NCBI GenBank assembly: GCA_002332905.1
Contig: DDAM01000061.1
Span: forward strand, 1-54,126
Reading direction: 5' to 3'
DNA: 54,126 bases
DNA from: Firmicutes bacterium UBA2058
Lineage (GTDB): Bacteria; Bacillota; Clostridia; Tissierellales; Sedimentibacteraceae
Below, in pieces: positions 23,574-33,800 of the stretch. The notes beneath the pieces are model-generated. The model did not search any database, was not told the DNA's origin, and saw nothing but the letters and a program-made list of their open reading frames with translations. Position numbers and translations under genes: made by a program. The stretch's first letter is position 1, and every line of letters begins with the position of its first letter.

Positions 23574-25124
23574 ATGAAAAAATTAGAAGATATTGAAAAC
23601 AAAATCGAAGATATTGAAAACAATATCGAAGATATTGTATGCAAGTATGAAGAATACAGAAAAAAACTAAAAGCATATAACTATGCTATGTGGATGATAA
23701 GCTGGGACTCGTCTACTGAAGCGCCGAAAGGCTGCTTTGAAGAAAGAGCGAAGTATACTGGCATACTATCTGAAGAATCTTATAAATTGGAGACATCTAA
23801 AGAGTATATAGAAATAGTAGCTAAGCTGTTTGAGAACAAGGATAAGCTTAACAATACTATGGCTCATGAGATTGTAGAGGTTAAAAAAGGTGTAGATAAG
23901 ATATTAAAAATACCTATGGAGGAATATGTAGAATTTCAAATGCTTTTAGCTACAAGTCAAAATACTTGGACAGAAGCGAAAATAAAAAATGATTTTGAAA
24001 TTTTTAAGCCTTGCTTAGAGAAAGTAGTCTACTTCATTAGAAAATATGCAAAATATTTAGAAACAGAAACTCTTAAAGGTTATGATGTATTACTTGATGA
24101 TTTTGAACCAGGATTTACATCAAAAGAATATGATGAGTTTTTTGGAGTATTAAAAAAAGAATTAGTACCATTTGTTAAGGAAATTACAAGTACAAAATTA
24201 AATTATAATAACGACTTTGAAAAAGGAACATACCCGAGATTAGATCAAATAGATTTTGCTAAATACATACAACAAGTAATGTGCTATGATACAAATCATG
24301 GATTGATGAAGGAAAGTGAGCATCCATTTACATCAGGCACATCTACAAAAGATGTAAGATTTACAGTTCATTATTATGAGGATTTACTTGTATCTAGCAT
24401 ATTTTCTGCAATCCATGAATTAGGTCATGCTACCTATGAGCAACAGTGTAACCCAGAATTAGACGATACATTTGTTGGCGGTGGTGCTTCAATGGCTATG
24501 CATGAATCGCAATCTAGGTTTTATGAAAATATTATAGGAAGAAGTCTAGAATTTTGGAAAATACACTATGGCAAGCTTCAGGAAACATTTAAGGAGCAGC
24601 TAGAATACACAACTCTATATGACTTTTATAAAGCTATAAATAAGGTTGAAAATTCATTAATTAGAACAGAAGCAGATGAACTTACTTATCCTCTACACAT
24701 AATGATTAGATATGATATTGAAAGAATGCTTTTGAAAGGTGAAATAGAAGTTTCTGACTTGCCTAATATTTGGAATAAGATGGTTAAGGAGTATCTAGGT
24801 ATAGATGTTCCAAGTGTTAGTGAGGGAGTGTTGCAGGATGTTCATTGGTCAAACGGAACCTTTGGTTATTTCCCGACTTATGCTCTTGGCTCTGCATATG
24901 CAGCTCAAATATATTTTAAAATGAAACAGGAAATTGATATTGAAAACGTATTATCAAGTGGAACAACCAAGGAAATTAATGATTGGTTAAAAGAAAAAAT
25001 ACATAAATATGGTAGAACTAAATATCCTAAGGAGCTATTAATGATAGCAACTGGGGAAGAGTTTAACCCTATGTATTATGTAAATTATCTAAAGGACAAA
25101 TATTCTAAAATTTATAATATATAA
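23574..25124 (+). CDS. M32 family metallocarboxypeptidase (thermostable carboxypeptidase type)
   Basis: 516 residues, cytosolic. The zinc motif HELGH is at 281-285 (SAIHELGHATYEQ) and the third ligand Glu at 311 in HESQSRFYEN. TFGYFPTYALGSAYAAQ near the C-terminus is also typical. M32 enzymes remove C-terminal residues from peptides. An in-frame start at 23505 exists but lacks a ribosome site; the ATG at 23574 follows AGGAGG. The first 21 residues contain an extra EDIENKI/EDIENNI/EDI heptad repeat encoded by a 21-bp tandem repeat. It fits the proteolytic theme of the window. Confidence 0.94.
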   Translation: MKKLEDIENKIEDIENNIEDIVCKYEEYRKKLKAYNYAMWMISWDSSTEAPKGCFEERAKYTGILSEESYKLETSKEYIEIVAKLFENKDKLNNTMAHEIVEVKKGVDKILKIPMEEYVEFQMLLATSQNTWTEAKIKNDFEIFKPCLEKVVYFIRKYAKYLETETLKGYDVLLDDFEPGFTSKEYDEFFGVLKKELVPFVKEITSTKLNYNNDFEKGTYPRLDQIDFAKYIQQVMCYDTNHGLMKESEHPFTSGTSTKDVRFTVHYYEDLLVSSIFSAIHELGHATYEQQCNPELDDTFVGGGASMAMHESQSRFYENIIGRSLEFWKIHYGKLQETFKEQLEYTTLYDFYKAINKVENSLIRTEADELTYPLHIMIRYDIERMLLKGEIEVSDLPNIWNKMVKEYLGIDVPSVSEGVLQDVHWSNGTFGYFPTYALGSAYAAQIYFKMKQEIDIENVLSSGTTKEINDWLKEKIHKYGRTKYPKELLMIATGEEFNPMYYVNYLKDKYSKIYNI

Positions 25125-25135
25125 GCCTAAATAAT

Positions 25136-25158
25136 AAAGAGCAGGTTTACTGCTCTTT
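25136..25158. terminator. Bidirectional terminator
   Basis: AAAGAGCAG (25136-25144) pairs with CTGCTCTTT (25150-25158). It lies between the M32 gene and the convergent 49-codon gene, overlapping the latter's stop codon. Confidence 0.7.
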
Positions 25159-25306
25159 AATGTTCTTGTTCTAAGCCTTTTTCATATAAATCACATTTTT
25201 TTAAGATACATTTACTATCAATATTATGAATACATGCAACATTTCCACACGTAGTAAAACTAATTTTTGCAATTACTTCATTAAAATCATTCATTTTCTT
25301 ATTCAT
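25157..25306 (-). CDS. Small Cys-rich protein (DUF1540-like)
   Basis: 49 residues. The second half carries C20-x4-C25-x7-C33-x4-C38 in the pattern TTCGNVACIHNIDSKC, which resembles the short metal-binding DUF1540 family found in clostridia. The ATG follows TTGGAGGT at ideal spacing, and a terminator follows the stop. Iron-sulfur or zinc binding is plausible from the four cysteines. The family assignment is by pattern only. Confidence 0.72.
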   Translation of the reverse strand: MNKKMNDFNEVIAKISFTTCGNVACIHNIDSKCILKKCDLYEKGLEQEH

Positions 25307-25779
25307 AACGTACCTCCAATGCTTAGTTATAATAATATAATAACATGTTTTATGTTACACGTAAATAACTAAATGCAAAATAATTAAAAAAAATATTAAT
25401 TAAAGAAAAAACAAATACAATATGCAATGAAAAAATCACAAGTTGCAAAAATGAATTTTAAATTAATTCAAAATGAACAAGAATTGTTAAATATATTTCA
25501 TATATATTTTTTTATTATATTTACTATTAATAGTATAATAATAAAATTTGTGAACACATGATTACAATTTTAGACAAATAACTACAATTTTTCTAAAAGT
25601 GCTTTTTATGGATATATTTTAAGTGCAGTTTCTTTGAAAAAAAATAAAAATTACCTTGCAATTTATGGTATTCTTTGATAGAGTTTTATTAGTATATTCA
25701 TAATATTTTTTAGATTTATAAAATTGATATTTAAGAATATAAAATAATGCCAGTGGCTATATAAGAAAGGATGTTGAAT
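25307..25779. other. AT-rich intergenic gap
   Basis: 473 bases without a gene. Apart from the candidate promoter at 25675-25704 and the upstream region of the small Cys-rich gene, I see only AT-rich DNA with short homopolymer runs and no convincing RNA structure. Confidence 0.5.
25675..25704 (+). promoter_or_regulatory. Candidate promoter of the DUF1292 gene
   Basis: TTGATA (25675-25680), an 18-base spacer and CATAAT (25699-25704), about 75 bases before the start. Confidence 0.4.
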
Positions 25780-26130
25780 ATGAGCGATAAACATAATTGT
25801 AACTGTGGTTGTAACTGTGGCGACGATGATTGCTGTGATGACGATTTTGAAATAATGACACTTACTTTAGAAGATGGTACTGAGATAGAGTGTGCTATAA
25901 TAGGAATTTTCCCTGTAGAAGAAAAAGAATATATAGCTTTAATACCTGTAGATGATATTGATTCTGAAGATGGAGAAGTATTCTTATACGGTGTTGAAGA
26001 AACAGAAGATGGTGAGTTAGATCTAATTTCTATAGAATCTGATGAAGAGTATGATATTGTTGCCAAAGTTTTCGATGAACTTATGGAAGAAGAGTATTCA
26101 GACGAAGACGAGGAAGAAGACCAAGAATAA
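25780..26130 (+). CDS. DUF1292 family acidic protein with Cys/Asp cluster
   Basis: 116 residues, very acidic. The core (MTLTLEDGTEIECAIIGIF...EYIALIPVDD) is the DUF1292 domain of small Firmicutes proteins of unknown role (YrzB group). Before it lies an unusual run with seven Cys and many Asp (CNCGCNCG, then DDDCCDDD), which could bind metal. The C-terminus ends in a poly-Glu/Asp tail. An ATG at 25771 directly touches the ribosome site AAAGG, so the ATG at 25780 is preferred. Monocistronic between a weak promoter and a terminator. Confidence 0.85.
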   Translation: MSDKHNCNCGCNCGDDDCCDDDFEIMTLTLEDGTEIECAIIGIFPVEEKEYIALIPVDDIDSEDGEVFLYGVEETEDGELDLISIESDEEYDIVAKVFDELMEEEYSDEDEEEDQE

Positions 26131-26144
26131 TAATTAAAATGTTT

Positions 26145-26182
26145 AAGCACTTCTGTAAGAATATATTATAGAAGTGCTTTTT
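26145..26182 (+). terminator. Terminator after the DUF1292 gene
   Basis: AAGCACTTCT (26145-26154) pairs with AGAAGTGCTT (26170-26179), followed by T. Confidence 0.8.
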
Positions 26183-26244
26183 ATGAACAAACAAAATTAA
26201 TTTTTAAACGTAATTTGATAGAGCAACTTGGAGGTTATAAACGT

Positions 26245-27957
26245 ATGATAAAAAGATTTATATCTTATTATAAGCCTGTTAAGGGGATATTTATTACTGA
26301 TCTTATATGCGCATTTTTAGTAGCATTGTGCGATTTAATGTATCCTACAATAACAAGAAATATAATTAACGATTATGTGCCAAATCAGAATTTCAGGCTT
26401 TTAGTAGCTTGGCTTATAGCTTTAGGAGCAATTTATTTAATAAAAGCAGGATTAAATTATTATATTACATATTATGGACATGTTATGGGTGTTAAAATGC
26501 AAATTAATATGAGACGAGATATTTTTACACACCTTCAAAAATTACCTTTCTCATATTTTGATGAAAATAAAACTGGTACAATAATGTCAAGGGTAATTAA
26601 TGACTTAATGGAGATTTCTGAACTTGCACATCATGGTCCAGAGGACTTATTTATTTCATTTATTATGTTAATTGGTTCTTTTATAATTTTATGTACTATA
26701 AATATACCACTTACACTAATAATATTTGCATTTATACCATTGTTAATATGGTTCTCTATGAAGCAAAGAATTAGAATGAGCGATGCATTTATGGAGACTA
26801 GAGTAACGGTTGGAGAGGTTAATGCAAATCTTGAAAATAGTATTTCAGGTATTAGAGTATCAAAAGCATTTAATAATAACATTTATGAAGTCGAGAAATT
26901 TCAAGAAGGAAATAACGCCTTTGGTAAAGCAAGAAAAAAAGCATACAAAGTAATGGCAGATTTTTTTACCGGTACTAATTTTATTATTGATTTTCTAACT
27001 ATTGTAGCTTTATCTGGCGGAGGGATATTTTACTTTAAAGGTATAATCAATTTTGGTGATTTTACTGCATTTTTATTATATATAGGAATGTTTTCATCGC
27101 CTATAAAAAGACTTATATCATTTATTGAACAATATCAGTCAGGTATGACAGGATTTAAGAGATTCGTTGAAATTATGGATGAAAAACCTGAAGATGAAGA
27201 CAGTAAAGCTAGAGAAGTAGGAGTGTTAGAAGGAGAAATTAAATTCGATAATGTTAGTTTCTCATATGAAGATAATAAAAATATATTAACTAATCTAGAC
27301 TTAAACATACCTATGGGTAAAACAGTAGCTTTGGTTGGACCATCTGGCGGTGGAAAAACAACACTTTGTCACCTAATACCAAGATTTTATGAAATTAATA
27401 GCGGAGAATTATTAATTGATGGTATAAACATAAAGGATATGACAAGAGCATCACTTAGAAATAACATTGGTATAGTACAGCAAGAGGTATTTTTATTTAC
27501 TGGTACTATATATGACAATATACTTTATGGAAATGTTGAAGCTACTGAAAAGGAAGTTATAGAGGCTGCTAAAAAAGCTAACATCCATGACTTTATTATG
27601 TCCCTTGAAAATGGCTATAATACATATATAGGAGAAAGAGGTGTGAAGCTTTCTGGTGGACAAAAGCAAAGAATATCTATAGCGAGAGTATTTTTGAAAA
27701 ACCCACCTATTCTTATACTAGATGAGGCAACATCAGCACTTGATAATGCAACTGAACTTTTAATACAAGAGTCTCTTGAGGATTTATGTAAAGGAAGAAC
27801 TACAGTTGTTGTAGCTCATAGACTTTCAACTATAAAAAATGCAGATGAAATAATAGTTTTTGGCAATGAAGGAATACTTGAAAGAGGTACTCATGAAAAA
27901 CTAATGGAACTAAATGGCGTATATACTGGATTATACAATTCACAATTTAGAAATTAA
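26245..27957 (+). CDS. ABC transporter, fused permease/ATPase (MsbA/LmrA type)
   Basis: 570 residues. The N-terminal half has six membrane segments. The nucleotide-binding domain has Walker A GPSGGGKTT near residue 372, signature LSGGQKQR, Walker B ILILDEATSALD and switch His VVAHRLST. Architecture and length match homodimeric lipid or multidrug exporters. A TTG at 26215 extends the frame but precedes the ribosome site TTGGAGGT, so the ATG at 26245 is chosen. The next two genes follow closely and may be co-transcribed. Substrate unknown. Confidence 0.93.
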   Translation: MIKRFISYYKPVKGIFITDLICAFLVALCDLMYPTITRNIINDYVPNQNFRLLVAWLIALGAIYLIKAGLNYYITYYGHVMGVKMQINMRRDIFTHLQKLPFSYFDENKTGTIMSRVINDLMEISELAHHGPEDLFISFIMLIGSFIILCTINIPLTLIIFAFIPLLIWFSMKQRIRMSDAFMETRVTVGEVNANLENSISGIRVSKAFNNNIYEVEKFQEGNNAFGKARKKAYKVMADFFTGTNFIIDFLTIVALSGGGIFYFKGIINFGDFTAFLLYIGMFSSPIKRLISFIEQYQSGMTGFKRFVEIMDEKPEDEDSKAREVGVLEGEIKFDNVSFSYEDNKNILTNLDLNIPMGKTVALVGPSGGGKTTLCHLIPRFYEINSGELLIDGINIKDMTRASLRNNIGIVQQEVFLFTGTIYDNILYGNVEATEKEVIEAAKKANIHDFIMSLENGYNTYIGERGVKLSGGQKQRISIARVFLKNPPILILDEATSALDNATELLIQESLEDLCKGRTTVVVAHRLSTIKNADEIIVFGNEGILERGTHEKLMELNGVYTGLYNSQFRN

Positions 27958-27978
27958 TTTTTATAGGAGCGAAATGCT

Positions 27979-28440
27979 ATGAAAAATGTGAAAATAGTAG
28001 AATACGATAGCAAGTATGATAAGGATTTAATGGACATTTCAATGGAATGGCTTTTAAAGTATAATTTACTTGAGGATGAAGATTACGTAATGTTAAGAAG
28101 TCCTAAAGAAGAGGTAATCGATAAAGGTGGACATATATTTTTTGCAGAATTAAATGGTGAAATAGTTGGCACAGTAGCTCTTGACAGAATGAATGAAGAT
28201 GAATGTGAAATATTAAAATTTGGTGTGAAAGAGTCAGCACAGGGCAATGGTATAGGTAAAATACTGATAAAAAAACTCCTTGAGGTTGCTAAATCAGAAG
28301 GATACAAAAAGGTGCTTTTATGCTCAAACCATGAACTTGAAAATGCCTTATACATATATAAAAAATTAGGATTCGAATTTATACCATTTAAAGATTCAAG
28401 ATTTGAAATTTCAGACATAATGATGGAATTAAATATATAA
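27979..28440 (+). CDS. GNAT family N-acetyltransferase
   Basis: 153 residues. The acetyl-CoA-binding block is FGVKESAQGNGIGKILIKKLLEVA, preceded by the beta strands IFFAELNGEIVGTVALDR and followed by the YIYKKLGFEFI block. Acceptor unknown. The start follows TAGGAGCG, 21 bases after the ABC exporter; the methyltransferase begins 20 bases after its stop. Confidence 0.9.
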   Translation: MKNVKIVEYDSKYDKDLMDISMEWLLKYNLLEDEDYVMLRSPKEEVIDKGGHIFFAELNGEIVGTVALDRMNEDECEILKFGVKESAQGNGIGKILIKKLLEVAKSEGYKKVLLCSNHELENALYIYKKLGFEFIPFKDSRFEISDIMMELNI

Positions 28441-28460
28441 ACAAAAGGAAGAAAAGGGTT

Positions 28461-29207
28461 TTGACAGATATTTTATTAAAAGAAAATGAAAAAATAGAAG
28501 ATTTACAGTGTAAAGGGTTAAGAATAATACAAAATAAAAAATGGTTTTGTTTTGGTATGGATGCAGTGCTTTTAGCAAATTATTGTGAGTTAAAGAAAGG
28601 TTCAAAAGTAATTGATTTAGGCACTGGAACTGGTATAATACCTCTTATATTATATGCCAAAAAAGATATTTCCTTGGCAATAGGTGTCGAGATACAACCA
28701 GAAGTTGCAGAAATGGCTGATAGGAGTATAAAACTTAATAACCTAGAAGATAAAATTAAAATTTTAAATATTGATTTGAAGGAAATTACTAATCATCTAG
28801 AACCATATTCCTTTGACGCTGTAGTCTCGAATCCACCATATAAGCTATACAATAGCGGGATAAAAAATCCATCAGATCAAAAGGCTATCTCAAGGCATGA
28901 AGTTATGTGTACGCTTGAGGATGTAATAAAAAATGCAAGCAAGTTATTAAAACAATATGGTAAGTTTTATATGATTCATAGACCAGATAGACTTGTAGAT
29001 ATAATGTGCTTGTTAAGAGAGTATAAGCTAGAACCAAAAAAAATTAGATTCATTCATCCTAAGGTTAATGAAAAGCCTAATATGGTTATAATTCAAGCCT
29101 CTAAAAATGGCAATAAAGAATTGAAATTTGATCCGCCGCTATATGTGTATGATGAAAATGGGTCATTTAGCCCTGAAATTCATACGATTTATAATGAGGA
29201 GTCATAA
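28461..29207 (+). CDS. trmN6: tRNA1(Val) A37 N6-methyltransferase family protein
   Basis: 248 residues, class I SAM methyltransferase. Motif I is KVIDLGTGTGIIPLIL and the catalytic N6-adenine motif is NPPYKLY. The N-terminal IIQNKKWFCFGMDAVLLANY and the late MYMIHRPDRL-like segment are typical of the TrmN6/YabB group that modifies A37 of a tRNA. TTG start after AAAGGAAGAAAAGGG. The specific tRNA target is inferred from the family. Confidence 0.85.
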   Translation: MTDILLKENEKIEDLQCKGLRIIQNKKWFCFGMDAVLLANYCELKKGSKVIDLGTGTGIIPLILYAKKDISLAIGVEIQPEVAEMADRSIKLNNLEDKIKILNIDLKEITNHLEPYSFDAVVSNPPYKLYNSGIKNPSDQKAISRHEVMCTLEDVIKNASKLLKQYGKFYMIHRPDRLVDIMCLLREYKLEPKKIRFIHPKVNEKPNMVIIQASKNGNKELKFDPPLYVYDENGSFSPEIHTIYNEES

Positions 29208-29217
29208 AAAAACTGTG

Positions 29218-29258
29218 AATCTACTGTTTAATAGTACTAATAAAATAGTAGATTTATT
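29218..29258 (+). terminator. Probable terminator after the methyltransferase gene
   Basis: AATCTACTGTTT (29218-29229) pairs with AAATAGTAGATT (29243-29254; one G-U), followed by a short T-rich stretch. Confidence 0.6.
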
Positions 29259-29316
29259 ATTGTAATTAAAATGATTACATATATGTGCTAATAAATATAT
29301 AGTAGTCAATAATTAA

Positions 29317-29345
29317 TTGTAATTAAATAACTTTTTTGGTATAAT
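29317..29345 (+). promoter_or_regulatory. Promoter of the second TetR gene
   Basis: TTGTAA (29317-29322), 17 bases, TATAAT (29340-29345), 35 bases before the start codon. Confidence 0.6.
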
Positions 29346-29380
29346 TAATATGTTAAATTAAGTAAGGGGATAAATTATTT

Positions 29381-30016
29381 ATGTCTAGGGAAGAAAATAA
29401 AGAAGAAACAAGAAATAGTATAATTGAATCAGCTCTAATCTGCTTTGCTAATTCAAGTATAGAAAATACATCGATGGAAACTATTGCTAAAACATCTAAG
29501 ATATCAACTAGGACAATATATAGATATTTTGAAACAAAAGAAGCTATTGTTCTAAATGCAGCGTATTTGTTTTGGGAAAAAGAATTTGAGATTATAAAAA
29601 GGAAAACAAATACTAAAGAATATATAAAAAGTAAGGGTATAGATCAACTAGCTTATGTATTAGGTCTTTATGTAGATGTGTTTATAACAAATAAACAATT
29701 CTTGATGCTTGCTCAAGAAGCAGATTTATTTTTGCATAAGAAAAATGTAATTTATACATCTTTTACTAAGCGAGTAAGTAGCTTAAAAAAATTCGATGGA
29801 CCAATGTGGAAAGCTGTGCAAAATGGATTAGCTGATGGTAGTATTCGTAATGATATCGATTATGAGCTTGCTTATCGTACAATGTCAAGTGGTTTATTTG
29901 GTATTATGCAAAAACTGGCATTTGAATATCATGATATACATTTAGAAATAGTAGATGCTATATTGCAGCTGAATAGTTATTGTGAAATTATGTTATCTTT
30001 TTTTAGGAAAAAATAA
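29381..30016 (+). CDS. TetR/AcrR family transcriptional regulator
   Basis: 211 residues. The N-terminal helix-turn-helix is clear (SIIESALICFANSSIENTSM, then IAKTSKISTRTIYRYFETKEAIV). The C-terminal ligand domain is not specific. It stands alone with its own promoter, ahead of a 787-base gap and the SLH protease gene, so its target is unknown. The downstream protease is a neighbour but nothing links them. The start follows AGGGGAT. Confidence 0.88.
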   Translation: MSREENKEETRNSIIESALICFANSSIENTSMETIAKTSKISTRTIYRYFETKEAIVLNAAYLFWEKEFEIIKRKTNTKEYIKSKGIDQLAYVLGLYVDVFITNKQFLMLAQEADLFLHKKNVIYTSFTKRVSSLKKFDGPMWKAVQNGLADGSIRNDIDYELAYRTMSSGLFGIMQKLAFEYHDIHLEIVDAILQLNSYCEIMLSFFRKK

Positions 30017-30803
30017 TATAAGATACTGTTAATAAGAAATTTACTTCTGTTCGTTGAAAGTGAAAATTTGTAAGTGCAAATGGGTGTATGGGAACATGAT
30101 TCTATAAATCTAAGATTTTATGAACTCCATTAATATACCATTTGCTTTTTTTTATCAAATTTTATAACCTTAGTTTATTGAGTATTTTTTGCTTATCAAA
30201 TGCTATGTAAAATGTATTAATATACAATTTGAGAATATTTATAAAAAACTATTGCAATTGTTACAATGTTTTGTTAAACTTCAATTAATAACATTATTAG
30301 GTAAATAATTCAAATTTTTTTATCTAAAAGTGGCATTAAATATGACACAAAATAATTGAGCAGAAATTTAACTAACATATTATTTATTTTAAAAATATAA
30401 AAAATTTTACTAAAAAGTGACACAATAACTGTCTAAATAGCTATAAATTTTAATATAATTTATTTAATTGTTTAAGTTTAAATATTTTAAAAGTAAATAT
30501 ATATAACATGGTTAGTGTAAATATATTGATTAAAATTTACTTACTTATACTGTTTTTTAAAATAAAAGTTCTAAAAAAAATATAATATAGTGACACAATT
30601 AATGTCACAATGTTACTGATTTGTAACTGCAATAGGCAAATTCATTGCTATTTACATTTTAATTAAAAATAATATTACTTTGTTTTAATAGTCATATAAT
30701 AATTTTCAACATATTTAAATTTGATATTTTAAGTTATAAGTTTCTTAAAATATTTTATATAGATAATATAAACTAATATTAAACAAAATTTAGGAGGAGT
30801 TGT
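30017..30803. other. Long AT-rich upstream region of the surface protease gene
   Basis: 787 bases without a credible gene. It contains a terminator-like structured segment (30072-30153) and three copies of TGACACAA at 30343, 30418 and 30591, the last within TGACA-N7-TGTCA. The final 150 bases are promoter-like but offer too many AT-rich hexamers to pick one. Confidence 0.5.
30072..30153 (+). terminator. Large structured terminator or small RNA 3' end
   Basis: GCAAATGGGTGTAT (30076-30089) pairs, with small bulges, with ATACCATTTGC (30135-30145), followed by eight T. The loop is itself partly paired (GGAA.../...ACTCC). It starts about 55 bases after the TetR stop codon. Confidence 0.5.
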
Positions 30804-33800
30804 ATGAGGAAAATTAATGCAAAAGTAGTATCTTTAATTTTAATTATGGTTATGGTATTTTCAAATATTAACTTTGTATTTGCAACAAGCTATATAAAAG
30901 ATGATATTGAATTACTCAATACTAATTTAGCAGATGGTGAAGATGAAGTAACGGTTATAGTAGAGCTAAATGATAAATCATTGTTAGAATACGATACGGC
31001 AAAAGTTCTTGGAGCAAAGGAATTCTTATCTACATATGCAGCAAGCGAGATAAGAGAGGATATTATTAAAACACAAGATGACGTGCAGCTAGATATACTT
31101 ACAAATGTTAACGAAAATGCAATATTTAAATATTCATATACAAATGCCATAAATGGTTTTGTAGCAATCGTAAAGTTAAAAGATATAGAAATGATAAAAA
31201 ATCTTGACGGTGTAAAAAACGTTTTCTTAGACGTGATATATGATATTCCTGAGCCTATAACAGAAAATGTTTTAGAACCCAAAATGGCTACAAGTAAGCA
31301 AATGATAAATTTACCTATAGATTTGTCAAGCTTTCCTTATAAAGGTGAAAAAACAGTAGTAGCTATAGTTGACTCTGGAGTAGATGTTAACCATGAATTA
31401 ATGAAATTATCTGATGAAAACAATGTAAGATTGAAATCTGAAGATATTGAAAATATATTTTACCAGCTAAATGCAGCAGAGTATTCAGAAAAAGTAGGGC
31501 TAGGTATAACACCAGAAGATGTATATTATAGTGCAAAATTTCCATTTTGCTTTGATTATGGTGATACAGACGCTGATGCCTTTGCAAGAAGAAATGATCA
31601 CGGAGTTCACGTTGCTGGTACCGTTGGAGCCAATGGAACAGCTGCTAAGGCACAGAATCCTAATTTAGAGGTAAAGGTTTTATTTGATGGTGTAGCTAGA
31701 GAAACACAAATATTAGGTATGAAAGTGTTTCATGACAAGAAGGATGGAGCAGCAGCATCCAATACCATAGCAGCCGTAGAAGATGCTATTACATTAGGAG
31801 CTGATGCAATTAATTTAAGTCTAGGTAGTACAGCTGGATTTACATATGAAGAAGCACCATTTGATGATTATGAAGAGATATTTAAGAAAGCTAGAGACGC
31901 AGGTATTATAGTTGCTGTTGCTTCCGGTAATGAAGATAGAATGGGCTTAGGAGAAAAAGAAGGATATAATCTTCCATATTCATCAAATCCAGACACAGCA
32001 TTGGTAGGTTCACCAGCGGCAAAGTACCATGCATCAACTGTTGCTAGTATAGAAAATACAAATAGATATATGAAATATATTATTGATTCTTCTAATAATA
32101 AAATTGTTTATAGCGATAATGCAAAATTTATTGAGACGTTTGATAAGCAGATACTTGAATATGTTGACTGTAAAAGTGGTACAGTTAATGATTTTGCTAA
32201 TGTAGACGTTAATGATAAGATAGCACTTATTATAAGAGGTGATATAACGTTTTCCGAGAAAGTTAAAAATGCTGAGGATAATGGCGCTAAGGGTGTTATA
32301 ATATACAACCACGAAGCAGGTGGAAATGAATTAACTAGTATGAAGCTAGAGGGTGTTACAATACCAGCTATTTTTATAGGCAATACTGATGGCACTTTAT
32401 TACTAAATGCTCAAGATAAAACTGTAGAAATAAATATTGAATTTGAAGAAAAATTTGAGAACAATACTGCTTATCAAATGAGTGATTTTACATCTTGGGG
32501 TTGTAGTCCAGATTTAAAATTGAAGCCTGAAATAACTGCTCCAGGTGGAGATATATATTCAACTATAACCAACAACAGATATGAATCAATGAGTGGTACT
32601 TCAATGGCTTGTCCTCATATAGCTGGTGCATCAGCATTGATGCAGCAGTATGTAAAAGGATCGGATAAATTTGATTTTCTAAATTCGCAACAAAAAGCAG
32701 ATGTTATTGAATCATTGATGATGAGTACTGCAAAGATAATTTATAATGAATTTAATAGAGAATATTCTCCAAGAAGACAAGGTGCCGGTTTATTAGATGT
32801 TGAGGCTGCTACAAATAGTGATGTTTATCTTGTTAATGAAGTGTCTGGTAAAACAAAAATAGAACTTGGTGATAAAATTGGTGATGAATTTGTAATTAGC
32901 TTTGATGTTGTCAATTTAGGAGATGAAGAATATAAGTATGAAATTTTATCTTCAATGTTTACAGATAAAGTTGAACACGATGATGGTTATTCATTAATAT
33001 CATATGATATTGACTATATTAGCAATAGCATAATGTCATACAATGATATTAACATTAATAAAAATAACACCTCTATAACTACAAGTGGTTCTTCTATTAC
33101 AACCGGTTCTTCTATTATTACAATTGGAGCTAATCAAACTGTCCGTGTTAACATAAATGTAGAGATGGATGAACTTGAAATGGACAAGTTGTTAGAAGAT
33201 TTTACAAATGGTTTATTTGTAGAAGGGTTCATAGAATTAATGCCAGTGGATAAAAAAGCGAATCAAAGAAATATAAGCATTCCATATATGGGATATTACG
33301 GGGATTGGTCAAGGCCTCCGATTTTTGATGGATTTTATGGATACGATAATGATTATGATGTGTTTTATGGAGCTGATTCATATGCTTATTCTCTAGCATA
33401 TGATAAGGATGGTAAAGTTTCAGGTCATTATAAAATCGGGAAAAGTATAAATGAAAATGATAATTATAACTGGAATTGGATATCGATTTCGCCGGATGGT
33501 GATAATTACTTAGAAGATGTTGGAATGAGGGCTAACCTATTAAGAAATGCAAAACATGTTTTTGTCTATATTCTTGACAAGGATAAAAATGTAATGAGAA
33601 AAATTTCATCAAGCCTAAATGAAACATATCAAAGGAAATCATTTTATGATGTGGACAAACCACTTAGCCAAATGTTGAGTAGCTGGGATGGAAAGGATGC
33701 TGGTGGTAATGTTGTAGAAGATGGTCAGTATTATTATAGAATAAGGTCTGTCATAGATTATCCAGGAGCCAAATTCCAAACTAAAGATATACCGGTATTT

